From assembly GCA_002413305.1 (NCBI GenBank), contig DHWS01000152.1:24436-44359 (forward strand): a DNA stretch of 19,924 nt, read 5' to 3'. The notes beneath the pieces are model-generated. The model was given only the letters and a program-made list of their open reading frames with translations. It made no database searches and was not told the DNA's origin. Of the stretch, positions 7,734 to 15,358 are shown one piece after another. The first letter of the stretch is position 1; each line of letters begins with the position of its first letter. The stretch comes from Actinobacteria bacterium UBA5176 (lineage in GTDB: Bacteria; Actinomycetota; UBA4738). Made by a program: the position numbers and the translations under genes.

Positions 7734-9773
7734 TCAGCGCTCCCGGATGACCAGGTTGCCCGCGGGGTCCACGTCGGCCCGTTGTCCGGGCAGCACCAAG
7801 CAGGTCGAATCCACCCCGGCCACGATCGCCGGCCCGTCGAACGCGTCACCGGCGCCGAGCGCCTCCATCTGGTAAAGGGCTGCGGCCGTCTGCTCCTCTC
7901 CGATGGAAACGGCCCGTTCGCCGCGACGAGCGCGCTCGGCCCCAACGCCGGGCGGGATCACCGGCGTGGCGGCGCGGGGTGGAGGTCCTTCGGCCCGAAC
8001 CCGGAGGTTGACGATGTCCACCGGCGCGTCGGTGTGCGCGTATCCGTACCGCTCCCGGTGGGCCCGGTGGAACGCCTCCGCCAGCTTCGCCGGGTCGGCA
8101 GCTCCTTCCGGGGCCGCCACTGCGAGCTCGAACGCCTGCCCCCGATAGCGGCAGTCGGCCGACCGGTGCATCGCGACGGCGTCGACCCCCTGGCGCTTCA
8201 CCAGCCGCCCGGCATCTTCCTCCAGGTCCCGCCATCCCGCTTCAAGCTCGGCCGGTTCGAGGTCGCGGGAGTCGGCCAGGCGGGTCCGGACCAGGTCGAC
8301 AGCGATGGGCGCCGCCAACAGGCCGAACGCGGACAGCACGCCGGGATGGCGCGGAACGATCACGGTCTCGAAGCCGAGCTCCCGGGCCAGGGCGCCTTGA
8401 TGGAGCGGGCCCGCGCCGCCGAACGCCAGCAGCGCGTACCGGCGCGGGTCGCGGCCGCGCTCGACCGAGACCACACGTAAGGCCTTCGCGACCTGCGCCT
8501 GGAGCACGCGAAGGATCCCCGACGCGCACGTCGGGCCGTCGAGGTCCAGCTCGTCGGCCAGCGCGCCGACCGCCCGGCGAGCGGGCTCGGGATGCAGCTC
8601 CACCGAGCCGCCCAGCCGGTCCTCGCCGCCCAGGAGTCCGGTCAGGAGGTAGGCGTCGGTCACGGTCGGTTCGGCGCCACCTCGGCCGTAGCTCGCCGGT
8701 CCGGGATCGGCGCCGGCCGACCTCGGGCCTACCCGGAGCGCGCCGCCCGGGTCGCGCCAGGCGATGCTCCCTCCGCCTGCTCCCACCGTGTGGACCTCGG
8801 TGGAGGACACGCCGAACGGCAGCCCGCCGATCTCCCCTTCCGCCGTGGTCCGGGGCCGGCCGCCTTCGATCAACGTGGCGTCGGTCGACGTCCCTCCCAT
8901 GTCGAAGGCGATCACGTCCCCGTAGCCGGCAGCCGCCCCGACCGCGGCTGCTCCCCAGGCTCCGGCCGCGGGGCCCGATAGCAGGGTGTGAACGGGGGAC
9001 GTCGCCGCCAAGCCCGCCGTGAACGTCCCCCCACCCGACCGCATCACTTCGACGTCGGCTCCGAGCCCTTCCTCGCGCAGCCGCTCGGCCAGGTTGCCGA
9101 GGTATGTGCGCATGACCGGCTTCACGTAGGCGTTCAGCGCGGTGGTGCTGGCTCGTTCGTACTCGCGGAACACGGGGAGCACGTCGGACGAACAGCTCAC
9201 GTCCATGCCGCCCAGCGCCACGGCGATGGCGCGCTCGTGGCTCGGGTCCAGGAAGGAGAACAGGAGACAGACCGCGACCGACTCGGGGTCGAGCCGCCGC
9301 ACCGCGTCGGCCACGACCTCCGGCGACTCCAGCTCCCGGAGGACGGTGGCGTCGGCTAGGACCCGCTCGGCCGCCTCGACCACCAGCTCATGAGGCACCA
9401 GGGGCGGCGGCCGATCGGCGAACTGGTCATAGAGCTTCGGTCGGTTCTGTCGCCCGATCTCCAGCAGGTCCCGAAAACCCTCGGTGGTGACCAGGACGGT
9501 CCGGGCACCGCGCCGCTCCAGGACGGCGTTGGTGGCCACCGTGGTCCCGTGCACGAACCTCCGCAACGACCCGGCATCCACGCCCATCCAGCGCAGACCG
9601 GCGAGCACACCTTCTGCCTGATCGTTCGGCGTCGAGGGCACCTTCGCCACCCGAAGGCCGTCTTCGCCGAGCAGCACGAGGTCGGTGAACGTGCCCCCCA
9701 CGTCCACACCGAGCACCGGGTCCACGGTACCCAACGATAGCGAGACACTTTCGGTGGCGCTGCTAGGGGTCAT
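7734..9773 (-). CDS. hyuA: Hydantoinase A/oxoprolinase family subunit (ATPase half)
   Basis: A 679-residue HyuA-type protein of the ASKHA (actin-like ATPase) fold. The phosphate motif DVGGTFTD is at residues 24-31, followed by FVHGTTVATNAVLERRGART and TTEGFRDLLEIGRQNRPKLY. The second phosphate motif FDMGGTSTD and the adenosine-loop-like AFGGAGPLH also match the family. It activates the substrate by phosphorylation for the HyuB partner encoded immediately downstream. The start is taken as the ATG at 9773. The frame stays open to 9845, but those codons read through the palindromic operator and give a repetitive, non-family peptide, so they are unlikely to be translated. A GTG 16 codons inside (VDPVLGVDVGG) is an alternative start. 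Regulation is probably through the tandem palindrome about 20 bp upstream. Confidence 0.92.
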   Translation of the reverse strand: MTPSSATESVSLSLGTVDPVLGVDVGGTFTDLVLLGEDGLRVAKVPSTPNDQAEGVLAGLRWMGVDAGSLRRFVHGTTVATNAVLERRGARTVLVTTEGFRDLLEIGRQNRPKLYDQFADRPPPLVPHELVVEAAERVLADATVLRELESPEVVADAVRRLDPESVAVCLLFSFLDPSHERAIAVALGGMDVSCSSDVLPVFREYERASTTALNAYVKPVMRTYLGNLAERLREEGLGADVEVMRSGGGTFTAGLAATSPVHTLLSGPAAGAWGAAAVGAAAGYGDVIAFDMGGTSTDATLIEGGRPRTTAEGEIGGLPFGVSSTEVHTVGAGGGSIAWRDPGGALRVGPRSAGADPGPASYGRGGAEPTVTDAYLLTGLLGGEDRLGGSVELHPEPARRAVGALADELDLDGPTCASGILRVLQAQVAKALRVVSVERGRDPRRYALLAFGGAGPLHQGALARELGFETVIVPRHPGVLSAFGLLAAPIAVDLVRTRLADSRDLEPAELEAGWRDLEEDAGRLVKRQGVDAVAMHRSADCRYRGQAFELAVAAPEGAADPAKLAEAFHRAHRERYGYAHTDAPVDIVNLRVRAEGPPPRAATPVIPPGVGAERARRGERAVSIGEEQTAAALYQMEALGAGDAFDGPAIVAGVDSTCLVLPGQRADVDPAGNLVIRER

Positions 9774-9792
9774 GACCCGGCGAGCCTTATCC

Positions 9793-9824
9793 ATGTATGG
9801 CGCTATACGTATGGCGCCATACAT
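9793..9824. promoter_or_regulatory. Tandem palindromic operator upstream of hyuAB
   Basis: Two 14-bp palindromes abut with no gap: GTATGGCGCTATAC (9795-9808, one mismatched pair) and GTATGGCGCCATAC (9809-9822, perfect). They agree at 13 of 14 bases. The whole unit is also a larger inverted repeat with 11-bp perfect arms (9793-9803 and 9814-9824) and a 10-bp centre. Each unit has the form GTA-N8-TAC. Its edge is 19 bp from the hyuA ATG and it covers the predicted -10 box and spacer, as a repressor site would. The binding protein is not identified; no regulator gene is adjacent. Confidence 0.7.
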
Positions 9825-9829
9825 CCGAA
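9795..9829 (-). promoter_or_regulatory. hyuA: Predicted hyuAB promoter
   Basis: On the minus strand TTCGGA (9829-9824) and TATAGC (9807-9802) are 16 bp apart, each matching four of six consensus bases. The start of transcription would fall near 9795, leaving a 5' leader of about 20 bases. The boxes are weak and the call rests mainly on their position over the operator. Confidence 0.35.
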
Positions 9830-9833
9830 CAGA

Positions 9834-9857
9834 GCCCGGCCCCACCCGTCGCCGGGC
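9834..9857 (-). terminator. Likely terminator of the S9 peptidase gene
   Basis: On the minus strand a perfect 7-bp stem (GCCCGGC/GCCGGGC, 10-base loop) lies 18 bases after the peptidase stop and is followed by TCTGTT, a short T-rich run. It separates the peptidase transcript from the hyuAB promoter, whose -35 box follows at once. Confidence 0.4.
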
Positions 9858-9875
9858 CCGAGCCAGGAAAGCGCG

Positions 9876-11813
9876 CTACTTCAGATGCCGGTCGAACCAC
9901 TCCAGCACGATCCTGAAGCGCTGGACGCGATGGACCGGGTTCCCGCTTCGGGTGAGCTCGTGCGACTCCTCGGGGAAGCGGACCATCTCGACCTCACGCT
10001 TCAACAAGCGCAGCGTGGTGAAGAGCTGTTCGGCCTGTTCGATCGGGCACCGGAGGTCGTTCTCCGAGTGCAGGATCAACAGCGGCGTGTGAACGTTCTG
10101 CGCGTACGTGGCCGGTGAAATGTCGAGGTAGGCCTGGACGTCTTCGAAGAGGAACTTGCCGAAGTACCCCTTGAAGTCCCAACCGAAGTCACTGGAGCCC
10201 CACATCGAAACCCATTGGTTCACCGCGCGCTCGGAGATGCCCGCCTTGAACCGGTCCGTGTGGCCAACGATCCACGAGGTCATGTACCCGCCGTACGAGC
10301 CGCCGATCACGCCGAGCCGTTCGCCGTCGATGAAGTCGAACCGCCGCACCGCCTCTTCGATCACGGCCATGCAGTCCTCGTAGTCCACCGACCCCCAGCC
10401 CGGCCCGGCGTCGCCCGGTCCCCGGATCGCCCGGCCCCACTCCTCGCTGTACCCGGACGAGCCGCGCGGGTTGCTGAACACAACCGCGTAGCCGCCGCCG
10501 CAGAACACCTGGAACTCGTCGAAGAACCTGTTCCCGTACTGGGTGAACGGTCCCCCGTGGATGTTGAGCAGCGCCGGATACTTCACGCCCGGTTCGAACC
10601 CCACCGGCTTCATGACCCACGCCTCCACCTCCGTCCCGTCGGCCGACGTGGCGGTGAAGCGTTCGGCGGGAACCAGCTGCCGGCCTTCGGCGAATCCCTT
10701 GCCCACCTCGGTGACCTGTCGCTCGTCGATGTAGAGCTCCGACAGGCTGGTGGGCTCGGTCGCCGAGCACACCAGCCGGCCGCCGGCCACGTCGTACCCC
10801 GTCACGGTGCGCTCGCCTCCCACCGCAAGCTCGGGCTTGCCGGAACCGTCGGAGGCCACTCGGTAGACGTGGGTGTTCCCGCGATCCTCGACGGCGAACA
10901 CGATGTCATCGCCGTCCCAGATCGGCTCCCGGATCTGCGGGTAGGGGCTGCAGTTCCGGTCGAGCGATTCGGTCAGCAGGCGGACCTCGCCGCTCCCCGC
11001 GTCGACCACCCCGATCTGGGTGTGCTTCGGGTCGTCCCACTCCCCTGGATAGCGGCCCGCGGCCAACCGGCCGCCGTCGGGCGACCACGAGATGCCGTCG
11101 AACCCGCCGCCGCCCTGGGTGAGGCGGGTGGGTTCGCCGCCCTTCGCCTCGATCAGGTACACGTCGCTGACGTGATCGGTGTCCCAGTCCGGATGCCGCG
11201 CGGAGAGGAAGGCGATGGTCTTCCCGTCCGGCGACCACCGGGGGCCTGAGTCCTCGAAGTCTCCCGACGTGAGCTGGACCGGCTCGCCCGAGCCGTCGGC
11301 CTTGAGAGTGAACAGGTGCTGGGGCCGGTCGCCCGTCCAACCGACGTGTTCGAGCTTGTACTTCAGGCGGGTGAACCGGCGAGGTTCCCGCTTCTTGTCG
11401 TCCTTCTCCTTGTAGGCCGGGTCCCGGACCCGGGAGACGAAGGCGATGGTCGAACCGTCCGGCGACCACACGACCTCGTTCACGTCCTCATCCAGGCTGG
11501 TGAGCTTGCGGGGTTCGCCGCCAGCCACGGGCATCAGGTACAGCTGGCTGGATTCTCCTTCGCGGTTCGAGGTGAAGGCGAGCGTCGAACCGTCCGGCGA
11601 CCACCGGGGGTCGGCGTCCCGCTTGGTCCCCGACGTGAACTGCCGGGGCTTCGACGAACCGTCCATCGGGGCCAGCCAGATCGCGGCCCGGTATTCGTTC
11701 GCCTTGCCGTCCACCCGAGCTACCGAGAAGGCCACCGTCCTGCCATCCGGAGAGACCCGGGGGTCAGCCACTCCCGCCAGTTCGAAGACGTCCTCGGGAA
11801 CCATTCCCCTCAT
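9876..11813 (-). CDS. S9-family serine peptidase (acylaminoacyl/dipeptidyl peptidase-like)
   Basis: A 645-residue prolyl-oligopeptidase-clan enzyme. Residues about 1-380 form a beta-propeller-type lid with repeated SPDG motifs (VSPDGRTVAF, RWSPDGSTLAFTS, VWSPDGSTIAFVS, RWSPDGKTIAFLS, SWSPDGGRLA). The C-terminal alpha/beta hydrolase has NIHGGPFTQYG (oxyanion region), the nucleophile elbow GGSYGGY with Ser506, Asp586 in HSENDLRCP and His618 in EESHELTRSG, a complete catalytic triad. It should cleave short peptides or acylated amino acids after the propeller filters by size. No signal peptide is evident, so it is probably cytoplasmic. The start at 11813 is fixed by AAGGAGGG at 11819-11826, with six bases between GGAGG and the ATG. 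The open frame upstream runs over intergenic DNA and the antisense of the response regulator, and is not coding. It is probably monocistronic. Confidence 0.95.
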   Translation of the reverse strand: MRGMVPEDVFELAGVADPRVSPDGRTVAFSVARVDGKANEYRAAIWLAPMDGSSKPRQFTSGTKRDADPRWSPDGSTLAFTSNREGESSQLYLMPVAGGEPRKLTSLDEDVNEVVWSPDGSTIAFVSRVRDPAYKEKDDKKREPRRFTRLKYKLEHVGWTGDRPQHLFTLKADGSGEPVQLTSGDFEDSGPRWSPDGKTIAFLSARHPDWDTDHVSDVYLIEAKGGEPTRLTQGGGGFDGISWSPDGGRLAAGRYPGEWDDPKHTQIGVVDAGSGEVRLLTESLDRNCSPYPQIREPIWDGDDIVFAVEDRGNTHVYRVASDGSGKPELAVGGERTVTGYDVAGGRLVCSATEPTSLSELYIDERQVTEVGKGFAEGRQLVPAERFTATSADGTEVEAWVMKPVGFEPGVKYPALLNIHGGPFTQYGNRFFDEFQVFCGGGYAVVFSNPRGSSGYSEEWGRAIRGPGDAGPGWGSVDYEDCMAVIEEAVRRFDFIDGERLGVIGGSYGGYMTSWIVGHTDRFKAGISERAVNQWVSMWGSSDFGWDFKGYFGKFLFEDVQAYLDISPATYAQNVHTPLLILHSENDLRCPIEQAEQLFTTLRLLKREVEMVRFPEESHELTRSGNPVHRVQRFRIVLEWFDRHLK

Positions 11814-12015
11814 GCCCACCCTCCTTGTCGGTATTCGCGCGACCGCCATCTTGGCACGTCGTCCCCGCCGGTCGCATCCGGGCCCGTGCGCTCTTCGAAC
11901 TTCCGCCTCGCGCTTGGTTCGGTCGGGTAGGCTGGCCTCACGGACCGAGTCGTGCGAGCATCCTTGTCGCTCCGTTCGGCCGGTGGGACGCTGGCATCCG
12001 AGAAGGAGCTTCCGA
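11814..12015. promoter_or_regulatory. Divergent intergenic region, peptidase / response regulator
   Basis: About 200 bp hold the divergent promoters. The minus-strand side ends with the strong Shine-Dalgarno site of the peptidase (11819-11826). The plus-strand side has a TAnnnT candidate -10 (TAGGCT, 11928-11933), with no clear -35, which would leave a leader of about 75 bases before the GTG at 12016. I see no operator-like repeat. Confidence 0.25.
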
Positions 12016-12387
12016 GTGACGGTTCGCGTCTTGATCGTCGACGACCAGGAGCCGTTCCGCCTCGCCGCCCGGATGGTGGTGGAGGCCACGGACGGCTTCG
12101 AAGTGGTGGGCGAGAGCGAGAGCGGCGAGGCTTCGATCGACGCCGCGAAGGAGCTCGACCCCGACCTGGTCCTGATGGACGTGAACCTGCCGGGGATCAA
12201 CGGGCTGGAGGCGACCCGCAGGATCCTGGACGGGTCGACCCGGGTGGTGATCCTCCTGCTCTCCACCTACGAGGAGGAGGAGTACGCGCCGAGGGCCGCG
12301 GAGTGCGGGGCGGCGGCCTACATCCCGAAGTCGGCGTTCAGCCCGGACCGGCTCGAGCAGGCCTGGGCCGCAGCCTCCGCCGCGTGA
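12016..12387 (+). CDS. Single-domain (receiver-only) response regulator
   Basis: A 123-residue receiver domain of NarL-like type with no output domain. Acidic residues D9 and D10 (VLIVDDQEP), the phosphoacceptor D55 (LVLMDVNLPG), S83/T84 (LLLSTYEEEEY) and K105 (AAYIPKS) are all in place, so it should be phosphorylatable. It ends right after helix alpha-5, and no HTH is found in any frame downstream, so this is not a frameshifted full regulator. It starts at the GTG at 12016, with AAGGAG seven bases upstream; the longer open frame upstream is antisense to the peptidase. It may act by protein-protein interaction or as a phosphate shuttle or sink. Its kinase is unknown; the nearest candidates are the tandem kinases 3 kb downstream. 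Confidence 0.9.
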   Translation: MTVRVLIVDDQEPFRLAARMVVEATDGFEVVGESESGEASIDAAKELDPDLVLMDVNLPGINGLEATRRILDGSTRVVILLLSTYEEEEYAPRAAECGAAAYIPKSAFSPDRLEQAWAAASAA

Positions 12388-12438
12388 ACGGCCAGCCCGC
12401 CATGCCTCCAGCTGCGCCGAAGATGGGGCTTCACGGCC

Positions 12439-12678
12439 ATGCCTCGACCTGAACACCGGCGGAAGCGCGCGAACCGCGTGTTCGTCTGGTTCGAGCGCGG
12501 CGTGCTCGGCGTGGGGATGAGCATCATCGTTTCGTTCATCGAGCGCCGGCTACTCAAAGCGATCAAGAAGGGCGGGGTCGAACCGGCTCCCCGCACCGCG
12601 GCCGCAATCGAGGGTGCCGCACCGCCGGTCGAGGCCGGCGTGCAGGATCACGTCGAACTATCGACGCCGCCGCGCTAG
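12439..12678 (+). CDS. Small hypothetical protein with one hydrophobic segment
   Basis: A 79-residue protein I cannot assign to a named family. It has a very basic N-terminus (PRPEHRRKRANR), an amphipathic to hydrophobic stretch (VLGVGMSIIVSFIERRLLKA, about residues 22-41) that could sit in or on the membrane, and an Ala/Pro-rich acidic tail. GGGG lies about ten bases before the ATG. It begins 51 bp after the receiver gene on the same strand and could be co-transcribed with it. Its last 21 bases overlap the end of the convergent USP-kinase gene. The charge layout and sensible composition argue that it is coding, but the evidence is modest. Confidence 0.55.
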   Translation: MPRPEHRRKRANRVFVWFERGVLGVGMSIIVSFIERRLLKAIKKGGVEPAPRTAAAIEGAAPPVEAGVQDHVELSTPPR

Positions 12679-14727
12679 ATCCACCACTAGGCCGACGGTG
12701 AGCGCGCCCCCGAGCCCGCCGAGGGTCGACGGCACCCAGGCTCCCACGTGGGTGGAGGACGCCGTGATCGCCGTCGCGACCAGCGCGCCCCCGGCCGTGA
12801 GCGCCAGGGAGAGCCGCCGCCCCGCCCGCCGGATGTCGTCCTCCAGGCGTTCGGTTCCCCGGAAGTTCACGGTCAGCTTTGGCCCAGGGCGGGAGCCGGA
12901 GAGCCGTTCGATCGCTTCGATCAGCCGGGTGAACCGGACCCGGAACTTCTGGGCCTCGTAGAAGAGCTGCTTGGGGTCGATGCGGTCCTTGATCTTCCGG
13001 ACCAGCCCCTTGGTCAGGTACTGCCCGGCTACCGCGAACGGATCGAGGGTGGGATCGAGCTGGGCGGTGGCAAGCTGCATCTGCGCAAGCGCCTTCCCGG
13101 TCAGGGCAAGGGAGGCCGGCAGTGCCACGTCGTGCTCGATCGAGATCTCGGTGATCTCCTGAAGGATCGGGCCGAGCTGGATCTCCTTCAGCGAGACGTT
13201 GCGGTACTTCGCCATCACCGCGCCGAGGTCCTCCTGGAACGCGTGCACGTCGATGTCCACCCGCTGATCCTGCCCCGCAAGCATGAGCGTGACATCGGTG
13301 AGGAACGACACGTCCTCCTGCCAGAACGCCATCAGCATGAGCATCAGCAGCTCGCGCACATCGGGGCCGAGCTCCCCGACCATGCCGAAGTCCAGGAAGT
13401 AGATGCTGTCGTTCCACCACATCAGGTTCCCGGGGTGCGGGTCGGCATGGAAGAAGCCGTCGGTGAGGATCTGCGCGTAGTAGGACTCCAGGAGCTGGCG
13501 GGCGGCTTCCTTTCGAGCCTCCCCCTCCGGCGCCTCGCGGATCGGCACCCCCTGGATCTCCTGCATGACCAGCAGGCGCGCGCTGGTGTACTCGGTGAAC
13601 ACGCCGGGAACCTCCAGCCGGGGATACGGCTCCAGCACGCCCCGCATCCGGGCGATGTTCGAAGCCTCCTGCCGGAAGTCCAGCTCCCGCTTCAGGGATG
13701 CGGACAGGTGCTCGAAGATCGCGCCCGTGTCGACGATCTGCCGGAACGCCGGCCGGTCGGCCGTCTTGCCGGCGAACATCTCGAGCAGCCCGAGGTCGCG
13801 CATGATGTCGTCGCGGGCCGTGGGCCGCTGGACCTTGATCACCACACGCTCCCCGCCGGTCAGCGTGGCCCGGTGGACCTCCGCGATGGTCCCCGCCGCC
13901 ATCGGCTCCGGGACGAGCGATTCGAACACGTCCTCCCACGGGACCCCCAGTTCCTCCTCCATCACCCGGACGACCTCTTCCTGGGTGAGCGGCGGGACGT
14001 TGTCCTGGAGCCGGGCCAGCTCCTCGACGAAGGCGGGCGGCAGCAGGTCCGGGCGGGTGGAGAGGATCTGCCCGAGCTTGGCGAACGTCGGCCCCAGCTC
14101 CTCCAGGGACTGCCGGAAGCGGACGGCCCGGGTCCGCATCGAGACCTCGCCGGCGTCCTTCGACCTGCCGAACAGCTCCCGAAGACCCTCCTTCGCCACG
14201 ACCTTGCCGATCGTTGCGGCCCGGCCGAGCAGGCGGCCTTCGACGTCGACCTCCCGTGGCTCCCCGCTGGAGAGGGTCGGCGCCGTCCCGGCGAACCCGT
14301 CCCCGGACAGCTCGGCGGTGTTCACGATGACCACGGTGCAGCGCGCGTTGTGGCTGACCCGGTTGGGAACGTTGCCGAGCAGGAACTCCTTCCGGCCAGT
14401 CATCCCCACGTTGCCGACGACCAGGACGTCGATGTGCTGGTCGTGAGCAGCGTTGACGATGGCCCGCGCGGGATCGGTGTCGACGGCCACGTGGGCCCGC
14501 CCCCGAGCCCCTGCCACCCGCCGGGCCTCCTGTTCGAGGTCTGACTGCGCGAAACCTGCCCGGGTGGATTCGGCCTGGCCGGCCTCGGTCCCGGAGGTGT
14601 TCTCCGGGACCAGGACCTGGAGGAGCCATAGCTCGGCGCCGTAGTTCTCGGCCATGCGCGCCGCCCAGCCCACGGCCCGGCCCGCGCTCGGCGAACGGTC
14701 GGTAGCGACCATGATGCGACTGACCAC
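12658..14727 (-). CDS. Universal stress protein domain fused to an ABC1/UbiB-family atypical kinase
   Basis: A 689-residue fusion. Residues about 3-138 are a UspA domain (SRIMVATDRSPSAGRAVGWA at the start), with the ATP-binding motif G-x2-G-x9-G at G105, G108 and G118, followed by Asn rather than Ser/Thr. Residues about 165-620 are an ABC1 (UbiB/AarF/ADCK) kinase-like domain. It has KLGQ (217-220), an Ala/Gly-rich loop MAAGTIAEVH (276-285), the VIK lysine K298, the KRE glutamate E348, HADPHPGN (D429, N434) and DFG (D446). Two C-terminal hydrophobic helices (about 641-658 and 664-685) follow, as usual for UbiB. UbiB-type proteins support isoprenoid-quinone or lipid handling at membranes by ATP hydrolysis. 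The GTG at 14727 is chosen because AGGAGG (14735-14740) is seven bases upstream and the USP domain begins there. The frame is open for another 102 codons without family sequence. Confidence 0.93.
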   Translation of the reverse strand: MVSRIMVATDRSPSAGRAVGWAARMAENYGAELWLLQVLVPENTSGTEAGQAESTRAGFAQSDLEQEARRVAGARGRAHVAVDTDPARAIVNAAHDQHIDVLVVGNVGMTGRKEFLLGNVPNRVSHNARCTVVIVNTAELSGDGFAGTAPTLSSGEPREVDVEGRLLGRAATIGKVVAKEGLRELFGRSKDAGEVSMRTRAVRFRQSLEELGPTFAKLGQILSTRPDLLPPAFVEELARLQDNVPPLTQEEVVRVMEEELGVPWEDVFESLVPEPMAAGTIAEVHRATLTGGERVVIKVQRPTARDDIMRDLGLLEMFAGKTADRPAFRQIVDTGAIFEHLSASLKRELDFRQEASNIARMRGVLEPYPRLEVPGVFTEYTSARLLVMQEIQGVPIREAPEGEARKEAARQLLESYYAQILTDGFFHADPHPGNLMWWNDSIYFLDFGMVGELGPDVRELLMLMLMAFWQEDVSFLTDVTLMLAGQDQRVDIDVHAFQEDLGAVMAKYRNVSLKEIQLGPILQEITEISIEHDVALPASLALTGKALAQMQLATAQLDPTLDPFAVAGQYLTKGLVRKIKDRIDPKQLFYEAQKFRVRFTRLIEAIERLSGSRPGPKLTVNFRGTERLEDDIRRAGRRLSLALTAGGALVATAITASSTHVGAWVPSTLGGLGGALTVGLVVDLARRRR

Positions 14728-14947
14728 GACGGATCCTCCTGCGGAAGGCGGCCGGCCCTGATGCGATGGCCGGTCAGCCATTACAGCACACCGGCCCGGG
14801 ACCGAGAGGGGTGGTGGCATCCCCCGTCCCCCGGCGCGGGCTTCCCGCCGAGCGTTCGTGGTCCGCTCCCAGAAGTGGTGCTCCCAGGATGGGCTCCCGG
14901 TGCCGCTGCGCATACCGTCCGAGGTGATGAACGAAAGGGGGCACGAG
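14728..14947. promoter_or_regulatory. Divergent region between the two USP-domain genes
   Basis: A 220-bp gap shared by the USP-ABC1 fusion (minus) and the stand-alone USP (plus). It contains the strong Shine-Dalgarno sites of both genes (14735-14740 minus; AAAGGGGG ending at 14940 plus). On the minus strand TGCTGTAAT (14788-14780) resembles an extended -10 without a matching -35. On the plus strand TACCGT (14913-14918) is a weak -10. A perfect GCGGG-CTT-CCCGC hairpin lies at 14836-14848. None is strong enough for a firm promoter call. Confidence 0.3.
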
Positions 14948-15358
14948 ATGATCCGGAAGATCCTGGTGGGGACCGATACCAGCGCCTCGGCGGACCTGGC
15001 GGTGAACACGGCGGCCGACCTGGCCCGAACCAACGGCGCCGAGCTGACCGTGCTCTACGTCCGCCCGCCGGAAGCGGCGCGGGAGGTATTCGACCCGAAA
15101 CGCTCGGCCGATCCCGACGCCTATCTCGGGAAGATGGTGGCCCGGTTCCCGGACCTTCGAATCCGGACCCGCGCGGAGGGCGGCGAACCTGCCGACCGGA
15201 TCTGCGCGGTCGCCGCCGAGGAGGGGGCCGACGTGATCGTGGTCGGGAACCGCGGGATCGACGGGCGGCGACGCGGCTTCCTGCAGAGCGTGCCGGCGAC
15301 CGTGGCGCGGCACTCACCGTGTTCGGTCCTCATCGTCGACACCCGGGTCGCCCACTGA
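14948..15358 (+). CDS. Universal stress protein (UspA family)
   Basis: A 136-residue single-domain USP. It starts with the typical strand IRKILVGTDTSASADLAVNT and ends with the nucleotide-binding segment IVVGNRGIDGRRRGFLQSVP followed by ATVARHSPCSVLIVDT. The motif G-x2-G-x9-(G/Q)-S is kept except that the third glycine is Gln. Such proteins bind ATP as dimers and are induced by starvation, hypoxia or other stress. The ATG at 14948 is preceded by AAAGGGGG at good spacing; an in-frame ATG at 14927 is a weaker alternative. It is divergent from the USP-ABC1 gene, hinting at shared control. Confidence 0.92.
   Translation: MIRKILVGTDTSASADLAVNTAADLARTNGAELTVLYVRPPEAAREVFDPKRSADPDAYLGKMVARFPDLRIRTRAEGGEPADRICAVAAEEGADVIVVGNRGIDGRRRGFLQSVPATVARHSPCSVLIVDTRVAH

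Noticed and set aside
6029..7750. 573-codon plus-strand frame over hyuB
   Set aside because: Antisense to a clear HyuB. The translation is Arg/Gly/Val-rich with no domain.
9774..9845. 24-codon N-terminal extension of HyuA
   Set aside because: It is encoded by the palindromic operator DNA (peptide with MYGAIRIAPYM symmetry) and lies upstream of the family-like start.
11446..12015. 190-codon N-terminal extension of the response regulator
   Set aside because: It is antisense to the peptidase; the receiver fold begins right after the GTG at 12016, which has AAGGAG upstream.
11814..12266. 151-codon N-terminal extension of the S9 peptidase
   Set aside because: It is antisense to the response regulator and intergenic DNA; a strong AAGGAGGG site lies before the ATG at 11813.
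12388..12678. Possible frameshifted LuxR output domain after the receiver
   Set aside because: No frame downstream of 12387 shows an HTH. The small protein there is basic and membrane-like, so the receiver is genuinely single-domain.
12748..14544. 598-codon plus-strand frame and a 688-codon minus-strand frame over the USP-ABC1 gene
   Set aside because: Both are shadows of the real frame, which alone carries the USP and kinase motifs.
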